5,388 nt of DNA from NCBI GenBank assembly GCA_012032065.1, contig JAAURV010000227.1, forward strand, positions 1 to 5,388, read 5' to 3'. Below, one piece after another: positions 1 to 5,388 of this stretch; position 1 is the stretch's first letter; each line of letters opens with the position of its first letter. The position numbers were made by a program, and so were the translations under genes. The DNA is from Hyphomicrobiales bacterium (GTDB lineage Bacteria > Pseudomonadota > Alphaproteobacteria > Rhizobiales > Aestuariivirgaceae). The notes under the pieces are model-generated. The model was not told the origin of the DNA. It was given only the letters and a program-made list of their open reading frames with translations, and ran no database searches.

Positions 1-332
1 ATGTCGGCGGTGTCTTCGGTCAGAACTCCTGGCGTGTTGGTCACCGTGATGCCGCGCGACAACGCCGTCTCGACGTCGATGTTGTCGACGCCGGTTCCGA
101 AATTGGCGATGAGCTTCAACTGCTCGCCCGCCTGCATGAGGATCGCCTTGTCGATCCTGTCGGTCACCGTCGGCACCAGCACTTCCGCGGTCTTGACCGC
201 CTCCGTCAGCTCCGCCCGGCTCATCGGCGCATCGCCGGCATTGAGCCGCGTGTGGAACAGCTCCATCATCCGCGTCTCGACTTGCGCCGGCAGCTTGCGG
301 GTGACGATGACGAGGGGCTTGCGCTTGCTCAT
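1..332 (-). CDS. D-2-hydroxyacid dehydrogenase (glyoxylate/hydroxypyruvate reductase type), N-terminal part
   Basis: Cytosolic NAD(P)H-dependent enzyme, probably reducing glyoxylate or hydroxypyruvate to glycolate or D-glycerate; the exact substrate cannot be read from this fragment. The visible 110 residues open with a beta strand (PLVIVTRKLP, residues 6-15). They continue through a VLVPTVTDRID segment (51-61) and the conserved NFGTGVDNID block (77-86), then ITVTNTPGVLTEDTAD (95-110), which leads into the NAD-binding domain. This order is typical of the GyaR/GRHPR branch. The Rossmann GxGxxG and the catalytic Arg, Glu and His lie beyond the window edge, so activity cannot be judged. The ATG at 332-330 is the only start codon after an in-frame stop at 371-369, and a GGAG lies 9 bases upstream of it. 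The gene is divergent from the SH3 gene. Family assignment is firm; the substrate is inferred. Confidence 0.9.
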   Translation of the reverse strand, partial: MSKRKPLVIVTRKLPAQVETRMMELFHTRLNAGDAPMSRAELTEAVKTAEVLVPTVTDRIDKAILMQAGEQLKLIANFGTGVDNIDVETALSRGITVTNTPGVLTEDTAD

Positions 333-407
333 GAGGCGGAACTCCAGAAGTCTTATCTTGACGCATTCTTAACCTTGCAGGGCCAATCGTTCCATGCCAG
401 GCGGCGT

Positions 408-435
408 TTGCGGATCGTTGCATAAGGTGTAGACT
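408..435 (+). promoter_or_regulatory. Candidate sigma-70-like promoter for the SH3-domain gene
   Basis: TTGCGG (408-413) and TAGACT (430-435) are separated by 16 bases and each match part of the -35/-10 consensus. Transcription would begin near 442. That would exclude the TTG at 435 as a start codon and favour the ATG at 474. The match is weak, and GC-rich alphaproteobacterial promoters are poorly predictable by eye. I saw no convincing promoter for the divergent dehydrogenase in the rest of the 333-473 spacer. Confidence 0.22.
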
Positions 436-473
436 TGGGCACTGCTTCGCCACAAGTGGGAAGAACCGGGGAG

Positions 474-1070
474 ATGGCGGGAAGATCGAAGAGATTTGGA
501 TCGATCGCCTTGGGGCTCGCCTGCCTCGCGGTGGCGGGCGGCGTTGCCTGGTCTCTTTTTGCCAACCGCCCCGATAGCTTCGCTGGCCAGGACACCCCCG
601 GAAATACCACTGCTTCCATCGAACCCGCAGGCAACACCGGCCCCTCCGGCCTGCCGCTGCCGCGGTTTGTTTCCCTCAAGGCCGAGAAGGTTAATGTGCG
701 GCGCGGGCCTTCCAGCGATCATCCCGTGGCCTGGGTCTTCCAGCGCAAAGGCATGCCCGTCGAGATCGTCGCCGAGTTCGAGAACTGGCGCCGCATTCGC
801 GACAGCGAAGGCGAGGAAGGCTGGATTCTCCAGAGCATGCTGACGGGCAAGCGCACTGCCATCGTCGCCCCCTGGCGCGGCCACAAGACCACGCCCATGC
901 ATTCCGCCCCCAACAAGGACGCATCGCTCTCCGCCATGCTCACAGGCGGCGTTATGGGCGAAGTCGGCCACTGCGACGGCAAATGGTGCAAACTCTCAAC
1001 CGGCGGCTACGAAGGCTTCGTCGAGCAGGCCGGCCTCTGGGGCGTCTATCCCGGCGAACTGGTCGACTAA
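474..1070 (+). CDS. Membrane-anchored or exported protein with two bacterial SH3-like modules
   Basis: Uncharacterised protein of 198 residues, probably acting in the periplasm or at the envelope. The N-terminus has a basic stretch (RSKR, 4-7) and a hydrophobic segment (about 9-30), read as a signal anchor or signal peptide. A low-complexity Gly/Pro/Thr/Asn linker (about 35-63) follows. The first SH3b module spans about 64-130 and includes VNVRRGPS (73-80) and EGWILQSMLTGKR (115-127). The second, about 140-196, includes WCKLSTGGYEGFV (171-183) and a nearby Cys pair (C167, C172). SH3b modules often bind cell-wall or peptide ligands, but no ligand is evident here and there is no catalytic domain. 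The start is uncertain: an upstream in-frame TTG at 435 has an AAGG 7 bases before it. I prefer the ATG at 474 because it puts the basic stretch at the terminus and has GGGAAG about 10 bases upstream. The gene is divergent from the dehydrogenase and convergent with irr, with overlapping stop codons. Confidence 0.85.
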   Translation: MAGRSKRFGSIALGLACLAVAGGVAWSLFANRPDSFAGQDTPGNTTASIEPAGNTGPSGLPLPRFVSLKAEKVNVRRGPSSDHPVAWVFQRKGMPVEIVAEFENWRRIRDSEGEEGWILQSMLTGKRTAIVAPWRGHKTTPMHSAPNKDASLSAMLTGGVMGEVGHCDGKWCKLSTGGYEGFVEQAGLWGVYPGELVD

Positions 1071-1483
1071 ACGCCCTTCGGCCTGAGCCTGACGATCACA
1101 TCGATCCCGGCCAGAGCCGTGCCCGCGGGCGTTGCCGGCAGCCCCGTCACGGCGATGCCTTCGGACGGGAAATCGATCAGGCGGCCCTCGCCCTCGACAT
1201 AGAAATGGCAGTGATTCGAGGTGTTTGTATCGAAATAGGTGCGGTCGCCCTCGATCGCCACCTCGCGCAGCAATCCCGCCTCGCGGAACTGGTTCAGCGT
1301 ATTGTAGACGGTCGCCAGCGAAACCTTCACCCGCGCCGCCAGGGCTTCCTTGTGCAGGTCCTCGGCCGAGACATGCCGGTCGCCGCTGCCGAAGAGCAGT
1401 TCGGCCAATGACAGCCGCTGCCGCGTCGGCCTGAGCCCCGCGTTCCTCAGCCTATCGCACAGATTGTCCAGGCTTTCTTGCAT
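1067..1483 (-). CDS. irr: Irr-type iron/haem-responsive transcriptional regulator (Fur superfamily)
   Basis: Cytosolic DNA-binding protein of 138 residues. In rhizobia, Irr represses or activates iron and haem genes and is inactivated by haem. The winged-helix domain is clear: LRPTRQR (17-23), then the recognition-helix region VSLATVYNTLNQF (54-66) and EAGLLREV (68-75), a wording typical of Irr. The second domain has RTYFDTNTSN (81-90) and FYVEGEGRLIDFPSEG (94-109). Between them lies His91-Cys92-His93, where rhizobial Irr usually has three histidines tied to haem binding. The N-terminal GCPWH haem regulatory motif of Bradyrhizobium Irr is absent, as in Rhizobium, and there are no C-terminal CxxC zinc motifs. 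I chose the ATG at 1483: it gives the usual N-terminus, whereas the upstream in-frame TTG at 1522 would add 13 unusual residues. No good ribosome-binding site precedes the ATG. The gene is divergent from fabA. Family is confident; its targets are not visible. Confidence 0.92.
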   Translation of the reverse strand: MQESLDNLCDRLRNAGLRPTRQRLSLAELLFGSGDRHVSAEDLHKEALAARVKVSLATVYNTLNQFREAGLLREVAIEGDRTYFDTNTSNHCHFYVEGEGRLIDFPSEGIAVTGLPATPAGTALAGIDVIVRLRPKGV

Positions 1484-1606
1484 ATTGCCCGCTCTATAGC
1501 GCCAAATCCCGCGATCACGCAACGTAGCACTTTGTTACAGGCTTTGACGGCTTGACCGTTCATGTTAGGAACGTTCCCCGGCGGAGAGGCATTGGCGCGG
1601 ACAATA
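1484..1606. promoter_or_regulatory. Divergent irr / fabA control region
   Basis: This 123-base spacer must carry the promoters of both irr (minus) and the fab genes (plus). Elements seen directly are: an imperfect dyad, GTAGCACTTTGTTAC (1524-1538), with 5 of 7 positions pairing; tandem TTTGACGG/CTTGACCG (1543-1558), an 8-base direct repeat that offers two -35-like TTGAC hexamers; a perfect 10-base palindrome, GGAACGTTCC (1568-1577); and a purine-rich GGAGAGG (1583-1589). No strong -10 hexamer follows the TTGAC repeats. Which of these elements act as operators is inference. Confidence 0.6.
1493..1522 (-). promoter_or_regulatory. Candidate irr promoter giving an almost leaderless transcript
   Basis: On the minus strand TTGCGT (1522-1517) and TATAGA (1498-1493) are 18 bases apart. 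TATAGA ends only 9 bases before the irr ATG, so transcription would begin about 2 bases before the start codon. This fits the lack of a clear ribosome-binding site in front of irr and would rule out the TTG at 1522 as a start. The -35 match is poor, so this is a tentative call. Confidence 0.25.
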
Positions 1607-2119
1607 ATGACTGAACGGAAATCAGCTTTTCAATACGATGACCTGTTGGCCTGCGGCCGCGGCGAACTCTTCGGTCCCGGCAACGCTCAACTGCCACTGC
1701 CGCCCATGCTGATGTTCGACCGCATCACCTCGGTCTCGGCCGAAGGCGGCGAGTTTGGTAAGGGCGAGCTTCGCGCCGAACTCGACGTGAAGCCCGATCT
1801 CTGGTTCTTCCCCTGCCATTTTCAAGGCGATCCGGTCATGCCCGGCTGCCTTGGTCTCGATGCGCTTTGGCAATTGTGCGGCTTCTTCCTCGGCTGGATG
1901 GGAGCACCCGGGCGCGGGCGGGCGCTTGGCGTGGGCGAAGTGAAGTTCACCGGCATGGTGACGCCAGTCGTGAAGAAGGTCGAATATATCGTCACACTGA
2001 AACGGGTTATTTTGCGCAGGCTTGTGCTGGGCGTCGCCGACGGATTGATGAAGGCCGATGGCGAGACCATCTATGCGGCAACAGACCTCAAAGTGGGCCT
2101 GTTCCAGCCCCAGGCCTGA
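1607..2119 (+). CDS. fabA: 3-hydroxydecanoyl-ACP dehydratase / trans-2-cis-3-decenoyl-ACP isomerase
   Basis: Cytosolic bifunctional hot-dog-fold enzyme of type II fatty acid synthesis. It dehydrates 3-hydroxydecanoyl-ACP and isomerises the trans-2 product to cis-3-decenoyl-ACP, the branch point to unsaturated fatty acids. The 170-residue protein has the usual family length (E. coli 172). It carries ELFGPGNAQLPLPPMLMFDR (20-39), the active-site strand and helix FFPCHFQGDPVMPGCLGLDA (67-86) with catalytic His71 and Asp85 (E. coli His70 and Asp84), and GEVKFTGMVTP (110-120). The ATG at 1607 gives the normal rhizobial-type N-terminus. In-frame alternatives are TTG at 1592, which sits 5 bases after the GGAG of GGAGAGG (1583-1589) and would add five residues, and ATG at 1562 without a ribosome-binding site. 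It is the first gene of the run and divergent from irr. Confidence 0.96.
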   Translation: MTERKSAFQYDDLLACGRGELFGPGNAQLPLPPMLMFDRITSVSAEGGEFGKGELRAELDVKPDLWFFPCHFQGDPVMPGCLGLDALWQLCGFFLGWMGAPGRGRALGVGEVKFTGMVTPVVKKVEYIVTLKRVILRRLVLGVADGLMKADGETIYAATDLKVGLFQPQA

Positions 2120-2124
2120 GGAGG
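2118..2124 (+). promoter_or_regulatory. Strong fabB ribosome-binding site overlapping the fabA stop codon
   Basis: GAGGAGG lies 7 bases before the fabB ATG, an excellent Shine-Dalgarno match, and its first two bases belong to the fabA TGA. A ribosome finishing fabA would therefore clear or re-use this site. This suggests translational coupling of the FabA/FabB pair. Confidence 0.85.
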
Positions 2125-2131
2125 TCCATTC

Positions 2132-3346
2132 ATGAGACGAGTCGTCGTCACCGGGATAGGCATTGTGTCGAGCATCGGAAACAGTGCGCAGGAAGTTCTG
2201 GCTTCCTTGCGCGAAGCGAAATCCGGCATCGTGCGGGCCGAGGACTATGCGAAGCTTGGCTTCCGTTGCCAGGTGCATGGCGCTCCCAATTTTGACCCGG
2301 AACAGGTCGATCGCCGCGCCCGTCGTTTCATGGCTGATGGCGGCATCTGGAACTACGCTTCCATGCAGCAGGCCATCGCCGATTCCGGTCTTGAAGAAGG
2401 CGACGTCAAGAACGAACGCACCGGCATCATCATGGGATCGGGCGGCCCGTCGACGCGCACTATCGTTCAGTCTGCCGACACGGCCCGCGAAAAAGGCCCA
2501 AAGCGCGTCGGCCCCTTTGCCGTTCCGCCCTCGATGTCATCAGCCCATTCGGCCGTGCTGGCAACGCCCTTCGGCATTCGCGGCGTCAATTATACAATCA
2601 CCTCGGCTTGCGCCACTTCGGCTCACTGCATCGGCAACTCCGCCGAAATGATTCAGTGGGGCAAACAGGATGTAATGTTCGCGGGCGGCGGAGAGGAACT
2701 GGACTGGACGCTCTCGGTGCTCTTCGATGCCATGGGCGCCATGTCGTCGAAGTTCAACGCGACGCCGGAGAAATCGTCGCGCGCCTACGACAAGAACCGC
2801 GATGGCTTCGTGATCGCGGGCGGCGCTGGCGTTGTCGTGCTCGAGGAACTCGAACGCGCGAAAGCCCGCGGCGCCAAAATCTACGCCGAGCTTGTGGGCT
2901 ATGGCGCGACGTCGGACGGCTACGACATGGTACAGCCCTCGGGCGAAGGCGCCGCGCGCTGCATGCGGCTCGCAATGTCCACCGTCAAAGAGAAGATCGA
3001 CTACATCAACCCGCACGCCACATCGACTCCAATAGGCGATAAGAAGGAAGTCGAGGCCATGCGCGAGGTCTTCGGCAAGGATATTCCCGCAATCTCCGCG
3101 ACAAAATCCTTGACCGGCCATTCGCTGGGCGCAACCGGCGTTCAGGAAACGATCTACTCGATTCTGATGATGAAGAACGGCTTCATCTGCGAGAGCGCCA
3201 ATATCGAAGAACTCGATCCCGAATTCGCCGATATCCCGATCGTGCGAAAGAGAATCGACAACGCCAAGATCGACACCGTGATGTCGAACAGCTTCGGTTT
3301 CGGCGGCACCAACGCAACGCTCATCCTGCAGAGATACAACGGCTGA
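2132..3346 (+). CDS. fabB: Beta-ketoacyl-ACP synthase I
   Basis: Cytosolic condensing enzyme that joins malonyl-ACP to acyl-ACP. FabB is the form able to elongate the cis-3-decenoyl-ACP made by FabA, which makes the pair the anaerobic unsaturated-fatty-acid route. The 404 residues match the E. coli length (406). The nucleophile Cys160 lies in TITSACATSAH (155-165), His295 in INPHATSTP (292-300), Lys325 and His330 in ATKSLTGHSLGATG (323-336), and the C-terminal gate in SNSFGFGGTNATL (386-398). Each numbering is three below the E. coli residue. The FAGGGEELDW segment (183-192) favours FabB over FabF. It begins 12 bases after fabA behind a strong ribosome-binding site and ends 2 bases before fabI. 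No defect was seen. Confidence 0.97.
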   Translation: MRRVVVTGIGIVSSIGNSAQEVLASLREAKSGIVRAEDYAKLGFRCQVHGAPNFDPEQVDRRARRFMADGGIWNYASMQQAIADSGLEEGDVKNERTGIIMGSGGPSTRTIVQSADTAREKGPKRVGPFAVPPSMSSAHSAVLATPFGIRGVNYTITSACATSAHCIGNSAEMIQWGKQDVMFAGGGEELDWTLSVLFDAMGAMSSKFNATPEKSSRAYDKNRDGFVIAGGAGVVVLEELERAKARGAKIYAELVGYGATSDGYDMVQPSGEGAARCMRLAMSTVKEKIDYINPHATSTPIGDKKEVEAMREVFGKDIPAISATKSLTGHSLGATGVQETIYSILMMKNGFICESANIEELDPEFADIPIVRKRIDNAKIDTVMSNSFGFGGTNATLILQRYNG

Positions 3347-3348
3347 CA

Positions 3349-4149
3349 ATGTCCAACGGTTTGATGAAAGGCCGCCGCGGCCTGGTGATGGGGGTCGCGA
3401 ACGACCATTCGATTGCCTGGGGCATTGCCAGCGAACTCCACAAGCAGGGCGCCGATCTCGCCTTCACCTATCAGGGCGAGGCTTTCGGCAAGCGCGTGAA
3501 GCCCTTGGCCGACAGTGTCGGATCGAATCTGTTGCTATCCTGCGATGTGGAGGACACTGAAACCGTCGATGAGGTGTTTGCGACATTGAAGCGCGAGTGG
3601 GGTTCGATCGACTTTCTCGTCCACGCCATAGCCTTCTCCGACAAGAACGAATTGAAGGGCCCTTACGCCGACACGACGCGCGACAACTTCGTCCGCACCA
3701 TGGTGATCTCGTGTTTTTCCTTCACCGAGATCGCCAAGCGCGCGGCGGCGATCATGCCCAATGGCGGCTCGCTGGTGACGCTCACCTACGGCGGTTCCAT
3801 GCGCGTGATGCCGAACTACAATGTCATGGGCGTCGCCAAAGCCGCGCTCGAAGCCTCGGTGCGTTATCTCGCCGCCGACTACGGCCCCAAGGGAATCCGC
3901 GTGAATGCGATATCCGCTGGTCCGATGCGCACGCTCGCCGGCGCCGGCATCGGCGATGCGCGCGCCATGTTCAACTATCAGCAGGCCCACGCGCCGCTCC
4001 GCCGCGCGATCACGCTCGAAGAAGTGGGCGGCGCCGGCCTCTATCTGCTGTCCCACCTGTCGGGCGGAGTTACCGGCGAAGTCCACTATGTCGATTCCGG
4101 CTACAACATCATCTCGATGCCGCGTCCGGAAGATTTGGGAAAGCCGTAG
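3349..4149 (+). CDS. fabI: Enoyl-ACP reductase, NAD(P)H-dependent
   Basis: Cytosolic short-chain-dehydrogenase-fold enzyme that reduces trans-2-enoyl-ACP to acyl-ACP, the last step of each elongation cycle. In other bacteria it is the target of triclosan and isoniazid-like inhibitors. The 266 residues carry the FabI nucleotide signature GLVMGVANDHSIAWGIA (11-27), CDVED (65-69), the catalytic Tyr147, Tyr157 and Lys164 in TYGGSMRVMPNYNVMGVAK (146-164), and VNAISAGPMRTLAG (185-198). Ala95 in HAIAFSD takes the place of E. coli Gly93. The start lies 2 bases after the fabB stop with no good ribosome-binding site, so translation is probably coupled to fabB. An internal ATG at 3364 is possible but has no better site. 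fabI is in the same frame as the following peptidase, with a single TAG between them. Confidence 0.96.
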   Translation: MSNGLMKGRRGLVMGVANDHSIAWGIASELHKQGADLAFTYQGEAFGKRVKPLADSVGSNLLLSCDVEDTETVDEVFATLKREWGSIDFLVHAIAFSDKNELKGPYADTTRDNFVRTMVISCFSFTEIAKRAAAIMPNGGSLVTLTYGGSMRVMPNYNVMGVAKAALEASVRYLAADYGPKGIRVNAISAGPMRTLAGAGIGDARAMFNYQQAHAPLRRAITLEEVGGAGLYLLSHLSGGVTGEVHYVDSGYNIISMPRPEDLGKP

Positions 4150-4152
4150 TCC

Positions 4153-5385
4153 ATGGCGACACACACGGAATTGCTGGATCGTTACGCCGAACTGGTCGTC
4201 AAATCGGGCTTGAACATCCGCGCCGGGCAGCAGGTGCTGATCACCGCGCCGCTCGAAGCCGTCGATCTCGTGCGGCGCATCACCTTTCATGCCTATAAGG
4301 CCGGTGCCACGCTTGTCACCACACTCTACAGCGACGAACAGACCACGCTGATGCGCTTCGAGCAGGGCCACGGCGCGAGCTTTGATGCAGCGCCCGCGTG
4401 GCTCTTCAACGGCATGGCGGAAGCCTTCAAGGATGGCAGCACCGCGCGGCTCGCGATTATCGGTGAAGATCCGGCACTTCTCGCCAATCAGAACCCCGAT
4501 CATGTCTCGCGCGCCAATCGCGCGCGCTCCAGTGCCTACAAGCCGGTGATCGAGCAGATCACCAGCTTTGCCACCAACTGGTGCGTGATCTCGGCGGCCA
4601 CGCCGGCGCATGCGAAGAATGTGTTTCCGAACCTCGCGCCCGAGAAGGCGCTGGAAGCTCTCTGGGCCGCTATCTTCAAATGCACGCGCGCCGATCTGCC
4701 CGATCCCGTCGGCGCGTGGGAGGCACACACCAAAGCGCTGCATGCCCGCACCGCGATGCTCAATGCCAAGCGTTATGCGGCGCTCAAATACAAAGGCCCC
4801 GGGACCGACCTCACCATTGGCCTTGTGGACGATCACATCTGGGCTGGTGGCGCATCGACGGCGCGGAATGGCATTCTCTGCAACCCCAACATTCCGTCCG
4901 AGGAAGTCTTCACCATGCCCCATCGCGAGCGCGTGGAAGGAACGGTCCGCTCGACGAAGCCGCTCTCCTATCAAGGCTCGATGATCGACGGCATTCGCGT
5001 GCGCTTCGAGAAAGGCCGCATCGTCGAGGGCACGGCGGAGAAGGGGCGGGATGTCTTCCGCAAGATGATCGAGACCGACGATGGCGCCGCGCGCCTCGGC
5101 GAAGTGGCGCTGGTGCCGCACTCTTCCCCGATCTCCGCCTCCGGCATCGTGTTCAACGAAACCCTCTTCGACGAAAACGCCGCCTCGCACATCGCGGTGG
5201 GCCAGGCCTATGGTCAGAACTTGACGAACAGTGCCACGCTGGCGCCCGAACAGAAACTCGCCGCCGGCATGAACACCTCGATCATCCACGTCGACTGGAT
5301 GATCGGTTCCGCCGAACTCGATGTCGACGGCGTCACCCGCGACGGCGGATCGGAGCCCGCTCATGCGCAGAGGCGAGTGGGCTAG
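4153..5385 (+). CDS. M29-family (AmpT/AmpS-type) metallo-aminopeptidase, probable frameshift at the extreme C-terminus
   Basis: Probable cytosolic aminopeptidase that removes N-terminal residues using two metal ions. The 410 residues match the family length (about 400-415). The N-terminal domain has the family pattern NIRAGQQVLITAPLEAVDLV (21-40) and AYKAGATLVTTLYSDEQ (47-63). The catalytic domain supplies the expected metal ligands: Glu250 or Glu251 in NIPSEEVFTMP (246-256), Glu317 in GEVALVP, His346 in ASHIAVGQAY, and His379 and Asp381 in IIHVDWMIGS; Tyr353 is also present. GGAAAG (4138-4143) lies 9 bases before the ATG. The last nine residues as read (AHAQRRVG-like) do not fit the family. 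The alternative frame from 5363 reads MRRGEWAS, the expected ending, so one base is probably extra near 5355-5362. The gene follows fabI by 3 bases and is probably co-transcribed; a lipid role is not implied by its sequence. Confidence 0.9.
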   Translation: MATHTELLDRYAELVVKSGLNIRAGQQVLITAPLEAVDLVRRITFHAYKAGATLVTTLYSDEQTTLMRFEQGHGASFDAAPAWLFNGMAEAFKDGSTARLAIIGEDPALLANQNPDHVSRANRARSSAYKPVIEQITSFATNWCVISAATPAHAKNVFPNLAPEKALEALWAAIFKCTRADLPDPVGAWEAHTKALHARTAMLNAKRYAALKYKGPGTDLTIGLVDDHIWAGGASTARNGILCNPNIPSEEVFTMPHRERVEGTVRSTKPLSYQGSMIDGIRVRFEKGRIVEGTAEKGRDVFRKMIETDDGAARLGEVALVPHSSPISASGIVFNETLFDENAASHIAVGQAYGQNLTNSATLAPEQKLAAGMNTSIIHVDWMIGSAELDVDGVTRDGGSEPAHAQRRVG

Positions 5386-5388
5386 TTA

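Larger units (their letters stand above)
1607..5385 (+). other. Likely single transcription unit fabA-fabB-fabI-aminopeptidase
   Basis: The four genes share a strand with gaps of 12, 2 and 3 bases. No terminator-like hairpin with a T-run was seen between them, and there is no room for internal promoters outside coding sequence. The first three genes form a coherent pathway block. Membership of the aminopeptidase rests on spacing alone. Confidence 0.8.

Noticed and set aside
504..524. Possible lipoprotein signal (LACL) in the SH3 protein
   Set aside because: The residues before Cys17 are Gly-Leu-Ala, lacking the aliphatic residue at -3, and the Cys sits in the middle of the hydrophobic segment.
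369..971. 200-codon minus-strand frame opposite the SH3 gene
   Set aside because: It is codon-aligned antisense of a supported gene, with a Gly/Ala/His-rich translation that has no recognisable domain.
1484..1522. N-terminal extension of Irr from the TTG at 1522
   Set aside because: The 13 added residues do not match Irr N-termini and contain no GCPWH-like motif, and no ribosome-binding site precedes the TTG.
2540..3349. 269-codon minus-strand frame opposite fabB
   Set aside because: It is antisense to strongly conserved FabB catalytic motifs, and the translation resembles no family.
4147..4155. Possible FabI-aminopeptidase fusion by read-through of one TAG
   Set aside because: The shared frame has a one-in-three chance, the peptidase has its own ATG and a reasonable ribosome-binding site, and both proteins have normal family lengths.
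3535..5364. 609-codon open frame on the minus strand across fabI and the aminopeptidase
   Set aside because: It shares codon boundaries with both plus-strand genes, so it stays open only because TTA, CTA and TCA are rare codons in this GC-rich genome. Its translation shows no family pattern, and both sense genes are certain.
1..5388. A previously undescribed multi-gene system
   Set aside because: Every coding region belongs to a known family, and six of the seven have well-understood roles. Composition looks uniform by eye, and there are no transposases, integrases, tRNAs, long repeats or arrays. This looks like core chromosome.

Overview
The window reads as an ordinary chromosomal segment of a GC-rich alphaproteobacterium, most likely Hyphomicrobiales (Rhizobiales). 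The strongest clue is an Irr-type Fur-family regulator divergent from a fabA-fabB-fabI run whose proteins resemble the rhizobial versions from end to end. Genus and species cannot be read from the sequence.

Layout. Bases 1-332 (minus strand, cut by the window edge) hold the N-terminal 110 residues of a D-2-hydroxyacid dehydrogenase of the glyoxylate/hydroxypyruvate reductase type. A short divergent spacer separates it from a plus-strand gene (474-1070) for a membrane-anchored or secreted protein with two bacterial SH3-like modules. That gene meets irr (1067-1483, minus) tail to tail, with overlapping stop codons. A 123-base divergent spacer (1484-1606) holds the control regions of irr and of the fatty-acid genes. 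Then fabA (1607-2119), fabB (2132-3346), fabI (3349-4149) and an M29-family aminopeptidase (4153-5385) follow on the plus strand with gaps of 12, 2 and 3 bases. This is almost certainly one transcription unit.

How the genes work together. FabA dehydrates 3-hydroxydecanoyl-ACP and isomerises the product to cis-3-decenoyl-ACP. FabB elongates that intermediate and so commits it to unsaturated fatty acids. FabI reduces trans-2-enoyl-ACP in each elongation round. All their catalytic residues are present. The aminopeptidase has a complete M29 metal-ligand set, but no clear functional tie to lipid synthesis. Irr, which in relatives responds to haem and iron, sits next to the fab promoter, so shared control is possible but unproven.

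Points worth a second look: a probable one-base frameshift just before the aminopeptidase C-terminus; a His-Cys-His in place of the usual His-His-His haem motif in Irr; Ala in FabI at the position of E. coli Gly93; dyad and direct-repeat elements in the irr/fabA spacer; and the overlapping irr/SH3 stop codons. I found no RNA gene, mobile element, CRISPR array or new multi-gene system. No gene-free stretch exceeds about 140 bases.
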